Below, piece by piece: positions 7,781 through 16,985 of a DNA stretch of 48,136 nt (its first letter is position 1; every line of letters starts with the position of its first letter). Source of the stretch: Acidobacteriaceae bacterium (lineage in GTDB: Bacteria; Acidobacteriota; Terriglobia; Terriglobales; Acidobacteriaceae); assembly GCA_003160215.1 (NCBI GenBank), contig PLQW01000259.1, forward strand, positions 1 through 48,136, given 5' to 3'. Below the pieces are notes generated by a model. The model saw nothing but the letters and a program-made list of their open reading frames with translations. It was not told the origin of the DNA and did not search any database. The position numbers and the translations under genes were made by a program.

Positions 7781-8336
7781 GGAGATATCCTAAGCCCGAC
7801 GTTGAAGCGCAATTGTACTGGATTCGTAAGTGGGCGTCACGCTTCGCTCAGGCGGGGTTCCGGGCGGCCAGCTTCCGGTCAAGAAGGGAAATGGGTGACG
7901 GACCCATTCGATGAAGAGCTCCGTCGCATCCCCGCCGGGGAAGCCGAACTCCCTGGCGCTTTGCGCCAAGTCCCCGACGCAGTACAATAGCCAGAAGTCC
8001 CCAATCGTCCTTTGGTTGCTGAAAGGGCAGGGCCAGCGAGGCTTTTGCGGCGAGAAATGCGAAAAGTGCCGGCCTGATTGGCGCGAGTCGGGCGCTGCTC
8101 GGGTGCGACTCTCGGGATTCTTGCTTAGTCGGAATCCCTAAGCGAGTGAAGTCGGCTGGAACGGATGTGCAGAGGTTTGCACTACGTGCATTCAAAGTTT
8201 TGCGCTTCGGGAAATTGGCGATCGGAACTGCTGGATTCTCAGCGATTTATCAAGTATGCTATCTTGCGCTCTCGGCCAAATAATTGCACACACCCCAGTA
8301 GGGACTGCGAGAGAAATCACACAGGAGTGAAGACCA
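7781..8336. other. Divergent intergenic region, no gene recognised
   Basis: This 556-bp spacer separates the leftward sugar operon from the rightward exosortase operon and must hold both promoters. Open frames on both strands (62-115 aa) have no recognisable domain. A Shine-Dalgarno AGGAG at 8323-8327 precedes the GTG of the exosortase. I could not pick reliable -35/-10 boxes. A TATGCT at 8255-8260 is a weak -10 candidate. Confidence 0.5.
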
Positions 8337-9326
8337 GTGACGCTGGCCGGCACCAAAGCGACGAGTACTGCGTTGACCCACCAGCCAGACGAGCAAGTCG
8401 GGTCGGGGGATAGTACTGCTCCGAAAGCTTCAAGCTTGTGGCAAACGCTCAAGCCTTTCGGTTGGCAGGGCTTGCTGCTGATCGCAGTATTGATTGTGCT
8501 GTACGCACCCGTTCTAAAGGCGCTGGTTCATCAGTGGTACACCGACGCCGACTACTCCCACGGATTTCTCGTGCCCTTGCTGTCGCTTTATTTGATCTGG
8601 CAGCGGCGCGGAAAGTTGCGCGAGATTGCGCGGCGTCCGTCGCCATGGGGAATGTTAGTCGTGTTGTTCTCGGTCGGGCTGCTCTTTCTGGGAAGTCTGG
8701 GCGCGGAACTGTTCCTGACCCGGATCTCGATACTGGGCACCATCTGCGGGTTGATCGCGTATTTTTGCGGCGGCGCCCTGCTGCGCGCCATGGCCTTTCC
8801 CCTGGCGTTTTTGCTGTTTGCGATTCCCATACCGACTCTGATCTACAACGAGATCGTTTTTCCGCTGCAGTTTGTGGCTTCCAAATTCGCAACTTCGACT
8901 TTGGAGACGCTCAACCTCTTTCCCATCATGCGTGAGGGTAACGTCCTAATCCTGCCCAATATGTCGCTGGAGGTGGTGGAGGCATGCAGCGGTATTCGGT
9001 CGCTGATGTCGCTATTGGCGTTGGCCGCGGGATACGGGTATCTAGCCGAGCGCAGCACGGCGGTGCGCTGGCTGCTGTTCCTGGCAATGGTTCCCCTGGC
9101 CATTATCAGCAACGGAACTCGAGTCATGATAACTGCTTTAATGGCGAACTACATCGGTCCCCGGGCGGCCGAAGGATTCATGCATGAGTTTTCGGGCTGG
9201 GTGATCTTCGTGGTGGCCACGGCGTTATTCCTGGGGTTGCACAGCTTAACGATTGTGGTGCGCAAGAGACTGGGATGGCTACCGAAGGGTGAAAGCACCC
9301 CTGCACAAGGGAAGGTGACTCAATGA
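8337..9326 (+). CDS. xrt: Exosortase (transmembrane PEP-CTERM sorting protease/transpeptidase)
   Basis: A 329-aa polytopic membrane protein of the exosortase family, which recognises C-terminal PEP-CTERM signals and processes the protein at the cytoplasmic membrane. The catalytic triad is visible: Cys217 in EACSGIRSL, Arg262 in NGTRV and His283 in HEFSGW. An upstream conserved block DADYSHGFLVP (70-80) is also typical. About eight TM helices follow a polar N-terminal tail of ~40 residues. GTG start with AGGAG 9 nt upstream. The stop overlaps the EpsI gene by 4 bp. In known systems exosortase genes lie with exopolysaccharide genes, as here. A likely substrate is encoded at 40605-41261. Confidence 0.93.
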   Translation: MTLAGTKATSTALTHQPDEQVGSGDSTAPKASSLWQTLKPFGWQGLLLIAVLIVLYAPVLKALVHQWYTDADYSHGFLVPLLSLYLIWQRRGKLREIARRPSPWGMLVVLFSVGLLFLGSLGAELFLTRISILGTICGLIAYFCGGALLRAMAFPLAFLLFAIPIPTLIYNEIVFPLQFVASKFATSTLETLNLFPIMREGNVLILPNMSLEVVEACSGIRSLMSLLALAAGYGYLAERSTAVRWLLFLAMVPLAIISNGTRVMITALMANYIGPRAAEGFMHEFSGWVIFVVATALFLGLHSLTIVVRKRLGWLPKGESTPAQGKVTQ

Positions 9327-9964
9327 AATCCGGCGGCCGCTATTGGCTCATGATTGCCGTGCTGGTGGGAGCGACAACCGGCATGGCGTACCTGTCTCAC
9401 GGCGAAGCCACTCCGCCGGCCAAGCCGCTCTCCGAGTTTCCCGCTCAGGTCGGGGGATACACTACTGGCGCCAATTGGCCACTTGACCAACAGACTATAG
9501 ACTTGCTCGGGGTGACGGACTACGTCAACCGTGGTTATGTCTCGCAGTCCCAGGGCCTGATCACCTTGTACATCGGGTATTTCCGCAGTCAACGCACCGG
9601 CGCCACTATTCACTCTCCCAAGAACTGTTTGCCGGGAGCAGGATGGACGCCGATGAAGCAGACCGTCTACCAACTCCCTCTCGACGATGGGCGTAAGGTG
9701 CCGGTTAATCTTTACGTCATTCGCAAGGGTTTGGACGAACAACTGGTGTTGTATTGGTACCAGGCGCACGGCCGTATAGTGGCCAGCGAATACTGGGGTA
9801 AGTTTTATTTGGTGTATGACGCCATGCGCTTGAACCGTACTGACGCCGCTCTGGTTCGTATCACCACTCCGATCTACAACGGTGATGAGGAGCAGGCGCG
9901 TACGCGGATGCTGGCATTCGCGAAACAGATTGCAAGTGACGTTGATCAGATCATTCCTCGGTGA
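9323..9964 (+). CDS. EpsI family protein, exosortase partner
   Basis: A 213-aa protein with an N-terminal membrane anchor (residues 7-23) and the EpsI domain, found either fused to or next to exosortases. The family hallmark HSPKNCLPGAGW (97-108) is intact, followed by a beta-rich region ending in YNGDEEQARTRMLAF. Start ATG 9323 overlaps the exosortase stop (ATGA), indicating coupled translation. The role of EpsI is unsettled: it is thought to act outside the membrane with exosortase in exopolysaccharide or sorted-protein export. The next gene follows after 13 bp. Confidence 0.9.
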   Translation: MKSGGRYWLMIAVLVGATTGMAYLSHGEATPPAKPLSEFPAQVGGYTTGANWPLDQQTIDLLGVTDYVNRGYVSQSQGLITLYIGYFRSQRTGATIHSPKNCLPGAGWTPMKQTVYQLPLDDGRKVPVNLYVIRKGLDEQLVLYWYQAHGRIVASEYWGKFYLVYDAMRLNRTDAALVRITTPIYNGDEEQARTRMLAFAKQIASDVDQIIPR

Positions 9965-9977
9965 CCCAGGAGAAGGC

Positions 9978-12269
9978 ATGCGTAACCGCTACATCGTCTT
10001 TGTTGTGATGGCTGTACTGGCAATCGTCTTGATTGGTTGCACTCGTAACCCGGAAGCCGCCAAGCGTAAGTACGTAGAGAGTGGCATGAAGTACATGGAG
10101 CAGAAGAAGTACGATTCTGCCGTAATTCAATTCAAGAAAGCCTTGCAGGTCGATCCGCGTTACGCCGAAGCCCATTACCAACTGGCGACTGCTGAGTTGG
10201 ACTTGCAGCACTTTCCTGAAGCTTACACAGAACTCAGCCAGGCGGTTGAGATTGATCCCAACCACATCAAAGCGCGTCTTGCGCTGGGCAGCTTGTTAAT
10301 GGCGGCCCATCAGTTCCCTAAAGCGGAAGAGCAGGCGCGCTACGTCGTTGAGCACGACCCCAATAATGCGGAGGGATATGTTCTGCTGGGCAACGCTCTG
10401 CTTGGCCAGAAGCACCAGCAGGACGCCATTGACGCGTTCACCAAGGCGATCGTCCTGAAGCCGAATAGCACGGACGCATACCTCAATCGCGGTGTGTTGT
10501 ATGCCTATATGAAGCAGGATGCTTCAGCCGAAGAGGACATGCGCAAAGCCATCAGCCTCGATCCGCAGAAACTGCCTGCCTACGCCAATCTCGCCGGCTA
10601 CTACTTGTACAAGAAGGACCCTAAGAAGGCGGAGGAGGTGTACCGGCTCGCGATCCAGAATAATCCGGACTCACCGATCCCCTACCTGCGCCTCGCAGGC
10701 CTGATGTTGCATGAAGACCGCAAAGCAGAGGGCGAACAGGTGATTCAGCAGTTGCGCGACAAGCAGCCGACGTCCGCGGAAGTCGCGGGCGCGGTTGGAG
10801 ACTACTATCTGGCTTCAAGAAATCCTGAAGGCGCCATCAAGGAGTACCAGCGCGGTCTGAACTATGACCCCAAGAACCAGGAGTTGCAACTGCGCTTGCT
10901 GGAGACCTTGCTCAATACCGGCAAGATCGACGATGCCACGAAGATGGCGGATCGCATGCTGAAGGACAAGCCCGGCGACGTCATTGCGCGCATTACGCAC
11001 GCTCGACTGTTGGCGATTAACGGCAATAGCGCCGAGGCCATCACTACGCTGCATGACGTCATCCACGATGCTCCAGACAATGCCCAGGCGCACTACATCC
11101 TGGGACAGGTGCTGCGCCAAACCGGCGATCTGGCCGGAGCCAAGAGCGAGTTGCAAGAGGCCGTGAAGCAGCAGGCCTTTAGAAATCAACCGGAGAGCCC
11201 GATGGTCCTCAAGGCCCTGGCTGAAACGTATCGTGACTCGCATGATTACGATACTGCCAGAGAATACGCGGCGCGTCTGCAAAAGCTGAATGAAAACAAT
11301 CCCGAAGCCCATTTCCTGAACGCCACCATCGATATTGGCGCGAAGGATTATGCCGCCGCTCTCGATGAATTGAAGGAGGTGCAGAAGACCGCGCCCAACG
11401 ATCCGATGGTCCACCTCAACATGGCTTTCGCCTACGCCGGACAGAAAAAATACGCCGACGCGGAGCGGGAATTCCAAACCTCCATAAAGACGTACCCGAC
11501 ATTTGACGCGGCTTGGGCCGATTACATCTCTTTGATGTTTGGCACCAATCAGCCGGCCAAGGCCTTGGCACTGGCGAACCAGTACGTCACCGCCAACCCT
11601 AACCGGGCTTCCGCGCACTTCATCAACGCTTCTGCCCTAGCCACGGCCAAGAAATACGAACAGGCCACCTCGGAGTTCCAGAAGGTCCTTCAAATTGACC
11701 CTAAGTCGGTGATGGCTTACTACCATCTGGCTCAGCTTCATCAGTTAATGGGACAAACCGACGCAGCACTGGACTCGTACCAGAAGGCGCTCGCACTGCA
11801 GCCGACCTCGCCCATGGTGAATAACGCGATTGGGAACCTTTATCTCGGCAAAGACGATTTGAAATCTGCAGGCAAGTACTTCCAGGCAGCTCTGGCGCAG
11901 GATTCTCACAATCCGGTCGCAGCTAACAACCTGGCGTGGGTTTATGCCGAGCAAGGCGAGAATCTTGACATGGCGCTGAGCTTGGCCACCCAGGCGAAGC
12001 AACTCGCTCCCGATTTGACTGCGGTCAGCGATACCCTGGCCTGGATCCAGTACAAGAAGGGTAATTATCGTGTCTCCGTCTCGCTTGCCGAGGACGCGGT
12101 AAAAAAGGAACCGCAGAAGGCTGACTACCGCTATCACTTGGGAATGGCCCTCAAAGGAGCGGGAGAAAGAGACCGTGCCAAGATCGAGTTGCAGAAGGCA
12201 CTACAGTTGAACCTGAAGGGCACGGACGCGCAAGACGCACAGAAGACCCTGGCGCTTTTGCAGCAATAG
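9978..12269 (+). CDS. TPR-repeat lipoprotein of the PEP-CTERM/exosortase locus (PrsT-like)
   Basis: 763 aa from ATG 9978, preceded by AGGAGAAGG. A frame reaching back to 9882 would bury the signal sequence, so I reject that start. The lipoprotein signal has lipobox LIGC with Cys21. The rest is a long array of about 19-20 tetratricopeptide repeats with the W/LG/Y/A/F/A/P pattern (for example YDSAVIQFKKALQVDPRYAE). It is predicted to be anchored in the inner or outer membrane, facing the periplasm. TPR lipoproteins of this type (PrsT) accompany exosortases and are thought to scaffold polysaccharide synthesis or export. Third gene of the exosortase operon. Confidence 0.88.
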   Translation: MRNRYIVFVVMAVLAIVLIGCTRNPEAAKRKYVESGMKYMEQKKYDSAVIQFKKALQVDPRYAEAHYQLATAELDLQHFPEAYTELSQAVEIDPNHIKARLALGSLLMAAHQFPKAEEQARYVVEHDPNNAEGYVLLGNALLGQKHQQDAIDAFTKAIVLKPNSTDAYLNRGVLYAYMKQDASAEEDMRKAISLDPQKLPAYANLAGYYLYKKDPKKAEEVYRLAIQNNPDSPIPYLRLAGLMLHEDRKAEGEQVIQQLRDKQPTSAEVAGAVGDYYLASRNPEGAIKEYQRGLNYDPKNQELQLRLLETLLNTGKIDDATKMADRMLKDKPGDVIARITHARLLAINGNSAEAITTLHDVIHDAPDNAQAHYILGQVLRQTGDLAGAKSELQEAVKQQAFRNQPESPMVLKALAETYRDSHDYDTAREYAARLQKLNENNPEAHFLNATIDIGAKDYAAALDELKEVQKTAPNDPMVHLNMAFAYAGQKKYADAEREFQTSIKTYPTFDAAWADYISLMFGTNQPAKALALANQYVTANPNRASAHFINASALATAKKYEQATSEFQKVLQIDPKSVMAYYHLAQLHQLMGQTDAALDSYQKALALQPTSPMVNNAIGNLYLGKDDLKSAGKYFQAALAQDSHNPVAANNLAWVYAEQGENLDMALSLATQAKQLAPDLTAVSDTLAWIQYKKGNYRVSVSLAEDAVKKEPQKADYRYHLGMALKGAGERDRAKIELQKALQLNLKGTDAQDAQKTLALLQQ

Positions 12270-12484
12270 CGAGTTGCGAGATTGTTGTATCTGCGATGCT
12301 GCGCTGGCGGTCTGACGTCATTCCTTGTGAATTGGCGCCGAGCGGTCCGCTGGCGCAGCGGCGCAATGTGGCAATGCAAGGATCCTCGAAGGGTCCATCG
12401 ACATGGACAAGCCGCCCGGGTTTGTCAGCCCACAGGAAGAAACACTCTAAAAATAGACGCGCAAACTTTCCCTCGATCGAGAAG

Positions 12485-12513
12485 TTGAATCGAGCCAGCC
12501 TTTCTGCTAATCT
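12485..12513 (+). promoter_or_regulatory. Candidate sigma-70-type promoter of the tetR-efflux operon
   Basis: TTGAAT at 12485-12490 and TAATCT at 12508-12513 are separated by 17 bp, a good match to the -35/-10 consensus. Transcription would begin near 12520, about 14 nt before the tetR ATG, giving a very short leader with no clear Shine-Dalgarno. The -10 box abuts the palindrome described next, so repression by occlusion is easy to picture. Confidence 0.55.
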
Positions 12514-12530
12514 AACTAACTGGTTAATTA
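12513..12530. promoter_or_regulatory. Candidate TetR operator (18-bp imperfect palindrome)
   Basis: TAACTAACTGGTTAATTA is self-complementary at 14 of 18 positions. It lies between the -10 box and the tetR start codon, where an autoregulating TetR protein usually binds. Likely bound by the product of 12534-13310; this is inference from position and symmetry. Confidence 0.5.
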
Positions 12531-12533
12531 AAA

Positions 12534-13310
12534 ATGTCACTGCCACTTCTACCTGCAACGCGGCGAGGGACCCGTCGCCAACCCGAGGCAAGCCGGAGCG
12601 CAATTCTCCAGGCGGCGCTTGGCGAATTTGCCCAGGAGGGCCTTGCGGGTGCGCGCATGGACGCCATCGCTGATGCCGCTAAGGTCAACAAGGCATTGCT
12701 GTATTACTACTTTCGGGACAAGGAAGCGCTGTACGGCGCGGTGCTCGATGAGTTTTTCGTCCGGCTGCTCGATCGCGTCACGCAGGCCCTCGATGGGGCA
12801 GGCCCGGCTGGCGAACGCCTGCTCACCTATGCCCGTGCACATTTTGATTGCATTGCCGAATCCTCGCATTACGCGAGGCTCTTTCAGGGAGAGTTGATGA
12901 GCGCCGGCAGGGGCCGATCGTCACATCTTATGCGCGTCGTGGAGCAATACATTCGCCCGATCTCAGTACGCTTGGTGGCCGTGCTGCAAGAGGGCATTGA
13001 GAGTGGAGAATTTCGGCACGTGGATGCCATGCAATTCGCGCCCTCGATCGTGGGGATGATTGTTCATTACTTTGTCATAGCACCCGTGGCCCGCAGGCTT
13101 TTATCGAAGGAGCCCTTCTCGCAGGCGGCCCTTCAGCAACGGCGCGCAGCCGTTCTCGACTTCATCGCAGCGGCGTTGTTCGCGGACCAATCGGCTGGAG
13201 TGAAGCTGGCCGCGGAAGTGGCAAGTCGCGCCGAAGCGCAGCCCAAGGTCGGTTCAGATGTTGTGAAGACACCCAAACGCCGCTTCAGTATGCAAGGGAA
13301 ACGCAAATGA
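12534..13310 (+). CDS. TetR/AcrR-family transcriptional regulator
   Basis: A 258-aa regulator with an N-terminal helix-turn-helix of TetR type (MDAIADAAKVNKALLYYYF, residues 42-60, then RDKEALY). A C-terminal ligand-binding helical domain runs to about residue 215. It resembles the CecR/YbiH group (TetR_C with LFQGELMSAGRG). The last ~40 residues are a basic low-complexity tail ending in RRFSMQGKRK, longer than in most relatives. The stop overlaps the hlyD-like start by 4 bp. In E. coli the analogous order is cecR-ybhGFSR, so it very probably represses this efflux operon. Confidence 0.9.
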   Translation: MSLPLLPATRRGTRRQPEASRSAILQAALGEFAQEGLAGARMDAIADAAKVNKALLYYYFRDKEALYGAVLDEFFVRLLDRVTQALDGAGPAGERLLTYARAHFDCIAESSHYARLFQGELMSAGRGRSSHLMRVVEQYIRPISVRLVAVLQEGIESGEFRHVDAMQFAPSIVGMIVHYFVIAPVARRLLSKEPFSQAALQQRRAAVLDFIAAALFADQSAGVKLAAEVASRAEAQPKVGSDVVKTPKRRFSMQGKRK

Positions 13311-14371
13311 AGCCAAGCAAATTTTTCATCTTCCTCTTCATCCTGCTGGCGATCGCGACCGCTTACTACTTCTACTCCACGGATCGCACCACCGAGACAG
13401 TGCTCATCGGAATCGTGGATGCGAATCAAGTGATCGTGAGTTCCAAGGTTATGGGGCGGGTTGAGAAGCTGTACGTGGATGAGGGATCGAAGGTCAAGGC
13501 CGGAGACCTCATAGCCGAGATCGACTCCGCCGAACTTGAGGCGGAGAAGAACGCGGCTGAAGCCACAATCCGCAACTATGACTCGCAAGTATCTTCCCTG
13601 CGTGCCACCCAGGCGGATACGCTGGGCGAAACCAACAGTGGCGTGGTGAACGCGCAGGCGCGACTGGCCTCGGCGCAAGCCACGCTGGTGCAAGCGCAAG
13701 CTGACCTGGCTCGGATACAAAGCGACTCTCAGCGCATGATTGCGCTGGCCCAGGTGGGTGTCGAATCCGAACAGGACCGGGTACGGGCCGATGAGCAACT
13801 GAAAGCGCAACAGGCCGTGGTTGTGAGCGCGCAGAAAAATGTCGATGCGGCACAGGCTGACTTAAACACCGCCATCGCGCGGATTCACCAACAGGGCGCC
13901 GCGGCGAGCAACGTGGCGGCCAACCAGGCCCAGGTTGCCAACGCGCGCGCCCAACTGGCCGAAGCCGAAACCCGCCTCGGTTACACGAAAATCTACGCCC
14001 CGGTGACCGGAACGGTTTCCGTGCGGGCCACGCGGCAGGGCGAAGTGGTGAATCCGGGGACGCCGATCGTAACTATCATTGATTTCGGCGATACATGGGT
14101 CCGTGCCGAGGCTCCCGAGACGGAAGCGCGCTTCGTGTCGGCGGGCGACAAGCTGAAGGTGCGTTTGCCGGCGGGGCAGCCAATCGAAGGCAGGGTGATC
14201 TTCAAGGCGGTCGAGAGCGACTTCGCAACCCAGCGCGACGTCAGCCGTCGCAAGCGCGACATCAAGACCATTGGCCTCAAGCTGAAGGTCAACAATCCCG
14301 ACGGTGCGCTTGTCCCCGGAATGACCGCCGAAGTTCTGCTTCCGCAACAACTGACGAAAGGCGCGCGATGA
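13307..14371 (+). CDS. HlyD-family periplasmic membrane fusion protein of an ABC efflux pump
   Basis: A 354-aa adaptor protein. One N-terminal TM anchor (residues 7-23) precedes split lipoyl-type half motifs (VIVSSKVMGRVEKLYVDEGSKV at 42-63 and TKIYAPVTGTVSVRATRQGE after the hairpin). A long alpha-helical coiled-coil hairpin (about 75-215, rich in Ala/Gln/Glu) and a beta-barrel domain follow. It closely matches YbhG-type proteins that connect ABC exporters with an outer-membrane channel. Both ends overlap neighbours by 4 bp (ATGA). No outer-membrane TolC-like gene is present in the window, so one would have to be supplied elsewhere. Confidence 0.9.
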   Translation: MKPSKFFIFLFILLAIATAYYFYSTDRTTETVLIGIVDANQVIVSSKVMGRVEKLYVDEGSKVKAGDLIAEIDSAELEAEKNAAEATIRNYDSQVSSLRATQADTLGETNSGVVNAQARLASAQATLVQAQADLARIQSDSQRMIALAQVGVESEQDRVRADEQLKAQQAVVVSAQKNVDAAQADLNTAIARIHQQGAAASNVAANQAQVANARAQLAEAETRLGYTKIYAPVTGTVSVRATRQGEVVNPGTPIVTIIDFGDTWVRAEAPETEARFVSAGDKLKVRLPAGQPIEGRVIFKAVESDFATQRDVSRRKRDIKTIGLKLKVNNPDGALVPGMTAEVLLPQQLTKGAR

Positions 14372-15420
14372 GCTGGTTCAGTCCAAAGTCGAAGCCCAGC
14401 GCCTCCTGCGATGCGCCGGCCAGCGGCGATGCCATTGTGGTGGACCACATCACGAAAAAGTACGGTGACTTCACTGCGGTCGACGATGTTTCGTTCAACG
14501 TGCATCAGGGCGAAATCTTCGGATTGCTGGGGCCCAATGGCGCCGGCAAGTCCACGCTCATCCGCATGATGACTACGCTGCTGCCGGCGACCAGCGGCCG
14601 GGCAGTGATTAACGGCTTCGACGTCGCGAAGGAGCCAGACTCAGCGCGGCACTGCATGGGCGTAATCCCGCAGGCGCTGACCAGCGACATCGATCTCACC
14701 GTGGAAGAAAATCTCAGCATTTACGCCAAGCTGTACGGAGTTCCCGCCGCAGACCGCAAGCGCAACATCGACGAGCTGCTGAAAACGGTGGACCTGCTGA
14801 AGTGGCGCCATGCGCAGACCAAGACGCTCTCCGGCGGTATGCGGCGGCGGCTGGAAATCGCCCGGGGACTGGTACACAGCCCGAAAATATTCTTTCTGGA
14901 TGAGCCGACAACCGGGCTCGATCCGGTGTCGCGCGTAGCGGTATGGGAGATGCTAACCGAGATCAAGAACCGGCGCGCACTGACGATTCTCATCACGACC
15001 CACTATATGGACGAAGCGGACAGGCTTTGCGATCGTGTGGCGATCGTGGACCACGGCAAGCTGGTGGCGCTGGATTCTCCCATGGCGCTGAAAGCGAGTG
15101 TGCCGGGGACCAATGTCATTGAAGCTCAGTTCCTGAATGCGCCCGCGGTTTGGCACGAGGAATTAGGCAAGCTCGAAGACGTTACCTCGGTACAGCCGGT
15201 GGGTGCGGACATGTACCGCATTCTAAGCAGCAATGGTACAAAGACAACCACGGAGCTGGTGGAACTTGCGGTGCGCTCCAACGTGCAGATCAAATCCCTC
15301 TCGGTCCAGAACACGACGTTGGACGATGTGTTCGTACACTACACCGGGCGGCAACTGCGCGATGAGCAGGTGAAAGCCTACAACTTCGTGATGCCCGATC
15401 GCCCGGGGATGCGGCCATGA
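14368..15420 (+). CDS. ABC transporter ATP-binding protein (YbhF/DrrA type)
   Basis: 350 aa from ATG 14368, which overlaps the upstream stop; the longer frame from 14095 is only a read-through of that gene. A complete ATPase: Walker A GPNGAGKS (55-62), Q-loop Gln102, signature LSGGM (154-158), Walker B IFFLDEP (175-181) and the switch His in TTHYMDEADR. The C-terminal ~110 residues form the regulatory extension seen in DrrA/CcmA-type proteins. It powers export through the ABC-2 permease that follows, with which it overlaps by 4 bp. YbhF has two ATPase halves, whereas this protein has one. Confidence 0.93.
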   Translation: MSWFSPKSKPSASCDAPASGDAIVVDHITKKYGDFTAVDDVSFNVHQGEIFGLLGPNGAGKSTLIRMMTTLLPATSGRAVINGFDVAKEPDSARHCMGVIPQALTSDIDLTVEENLSIYAKLYGVPAADRKRNIDELLKTVDLLKWRHAQTKTLSGGMRRRLEIARGLVHSPKIFFLDEPTTGLDPVSRVAVWEMLTEIKNRRALTILITTHYMDEADRLCDRVAIVDHGKLVALDSPMALKASVPGTNVIEAQFLNAPAVWHEELGKLEDVTSVQPVGADMYRILSSNGTKTTTELVELAVRSNVQIKSLSVQNTTLDDVFVHYTGRQLRDEQVKAYNFVMPDRPGMRP

Positions 15421-16532
15421 ATAGAATGTGGGCGATTGTCGAGCGCGAGTTGCGGAAGTTCTTCCGCTCTCCGACGCTGATGCTGGTGGCAATGGTTTTC
15501 CCCTTGGTGCAGCTCATCGTGTTGGGCAATGCGTTCGGCGGAAAGATCAAAGAGGCGCGACTCGGCGTTGTCGATCAGGACCACGGCACGCAGGCGGTGA
15601 AGGTTCGCGAGGCGTTGGCAGCGGTGCAGTCCAATGCGCGGACGTTTATTCCGGTGCCTTACGACAGCGACAAGCAGGCCATGGAAGATGTGCGCACCGG
15701 AAAACTGGACGGCGCCATCATCATTCCACCGGAATACTCGCGGCGCGTCTATGAGCAGAACCATCCGCGAATCGCGCTGGTGGTGGACAACACCGACAAC
15801 TTCATGAGCTCGACCCTGGAGCAGGAATTCAGCGACCTGACCAAGGCGCTGAACAATCCCGATGTCGAGCCGTCGCGCATTCTGCAGCAGATCACGCTCG
15901 ACACGGTGGAGTTGTATCCCTACATCGAGTACATGAAATATCTACTGCCAGGATCAATCGCGCTGGCCATGTTCGTCTCGGTCATGATCGGCGGCGGCAT
16001 GTTGTACATCGACGATAAGGCGCGCGGGGTACACGAAGGTTATCTGGTGACCCCGATCACGAAGTTCGAGCTGGTTGCCGGACTGAACGTTGCGGGCGCG
16101 CTGAAGGCGATCATGGCGGGCATTGTGATCACGGTGCTGGGATCGCTGCTGGCGGGATTGGGGACCGTCTTCACGCCGCAAAACATGTTCTACGTTTTCC
16201 TGATGGTGGTGGCGACCTCGCTGGCGTTTAACACCATGATGTTCCTGCTGATGGTACGGGTGGAGGATCCGCTGGTACCACGGGCAATGTTCGGGATCCT
16301 GAACACCCTGCTGTTTTTCCCCAGCGGCGCGATCTATCCCATTAAGGCGTTTCCTGCGTGGCTTCGCGGAATCGCCTATGTCGATCCCTTCACGTACTCG
16401 GTGCACGGCTTCAAGGCAATTCTGCTGAAGGATGCGGGCTTCGCGGCCATCCGCACCGACCTGCTGTATCTGACGGTGGCGGCCGCCATCATGATCACCA
16501 TTGCCACCGCGCTGTTCAAGCGAACGCTGTAG
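15417..16532 (+). CDS. ABC-2 type transporter permease (YbhS/YbhR type)
   Basis: A 371-aa membrane subunit. One TM helix near the N-terminus (LMLVAMVFPLVQLIVLGNAF) is followed by a large extracytoplasmic domain of ~150 residues (LGVVDQDHGTQAVKV ... DNFMSSTLEQEF). Five or so TM helices in the C-terminal half complete the ABC2_membrane_3 pattern. The FFPSGAIYPIKAFPAWLRGI loop near the end is typical. It is the last gene of the tetR-hlyD-ATPase-permease operon. Only one permease is present, so it probably forms a homodimer. The exported compound is not known. Confidence 0.92.
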   Translation: MNRMWAIVERELRKFFRSPTLMLVAMVFPLVQLIVLGNAFGGKIKEARLGVVDQDHGTQAVKVREALAAVQSNARTFIPVPYDSDKQAMEDVRTGKLDGAIIIPPEYSRRVYEQNHPRIALVVDNTDNFMSSTLEQEFSDLTKALNNPDVEPSRILQQITLDTVELYPYIEYMKYLLPGSIALAMFVSVMIGGGMLYIDDKARGVHEGYLVTPITKFELVAGLNVAGALKAIMAGIVITVLGSLLAGLGTVFTPQNMFYVFLMVVATSLAFNTMMFLLMVRVEDPLVPRAMFGILNTLLFFPSGAIYPIKAFPAWLRGIAYVDPFTYSVHGFKAILLKDAGFAAIRTDLLYLTVAAAIMITIATALFKRTL

Positions 16533-16682
16533 CCGGCCGGGTGGCGCCCGTGGCGTCGCTAAAAACATTCCAGATCACGGCAAACTCCTGGCTGCGGTAG
16601 GCATCTTCATTAGGGAAGAGATTTCCTGTCACATTCGGAGTCGGCACATTTCACAACCAGATTTCCATCTTAGGAGGACGGC

Positions 16683-16958
16683 ATGAAGAGTTTCCTGATT
16701 GGCTTGGGGCTGGGAGTTGGCCTCGGCATTCTATTTGCCCCGATGAGCGGGGAAGAAACCCGCCACAACCTGACCGACCGCGCTAACGATCTGGCGAGTT
16801 CGGCGCGCGAAAGCTACGAACATAACCGGGACCGCGTGCAACGCGGAGTGCAGTCCATTCGCGGTAGCGCCGAGCGCGCCATGGGCCGGGCCCGGACTGC
16901 CGCCAGCGAAGTTACCCAGGCCACGGGCACGGAGAGCCCCTCGCCCAGCAGCGTTTGA
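16683..16958 (+). CDS. YtxH-domain small membrane protein
   Basis: A 91-aa protein with an N-terminal glycine-rich TM helix (FLIGLGLGVGLGILFAPMSG) immediately followed by the YtxH signature EETRHNL. A charged helical tail with SARESYEHNRDRV and ERAMGRARTAASEV follows. An excellent ribosome site, AGGAGG, precedes the ATG by 6 nt. YtxH proteins are stress-associated membrane proteins with no defined biochemical role. It is monocistronic and followed by a strong terminator. Confidence 0.85.
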   Translation: MKSFLIGLGLGVGLGILFAPMSGEETRHNLTDRANDLASSARESYEHNRDRVQRGVQSIRGSAERAMGRARTAASEVTQATGTESPSPSSV

Positions 16959-16985
16959 ATTCGCTATTGAGAATCCTCACGCCAG

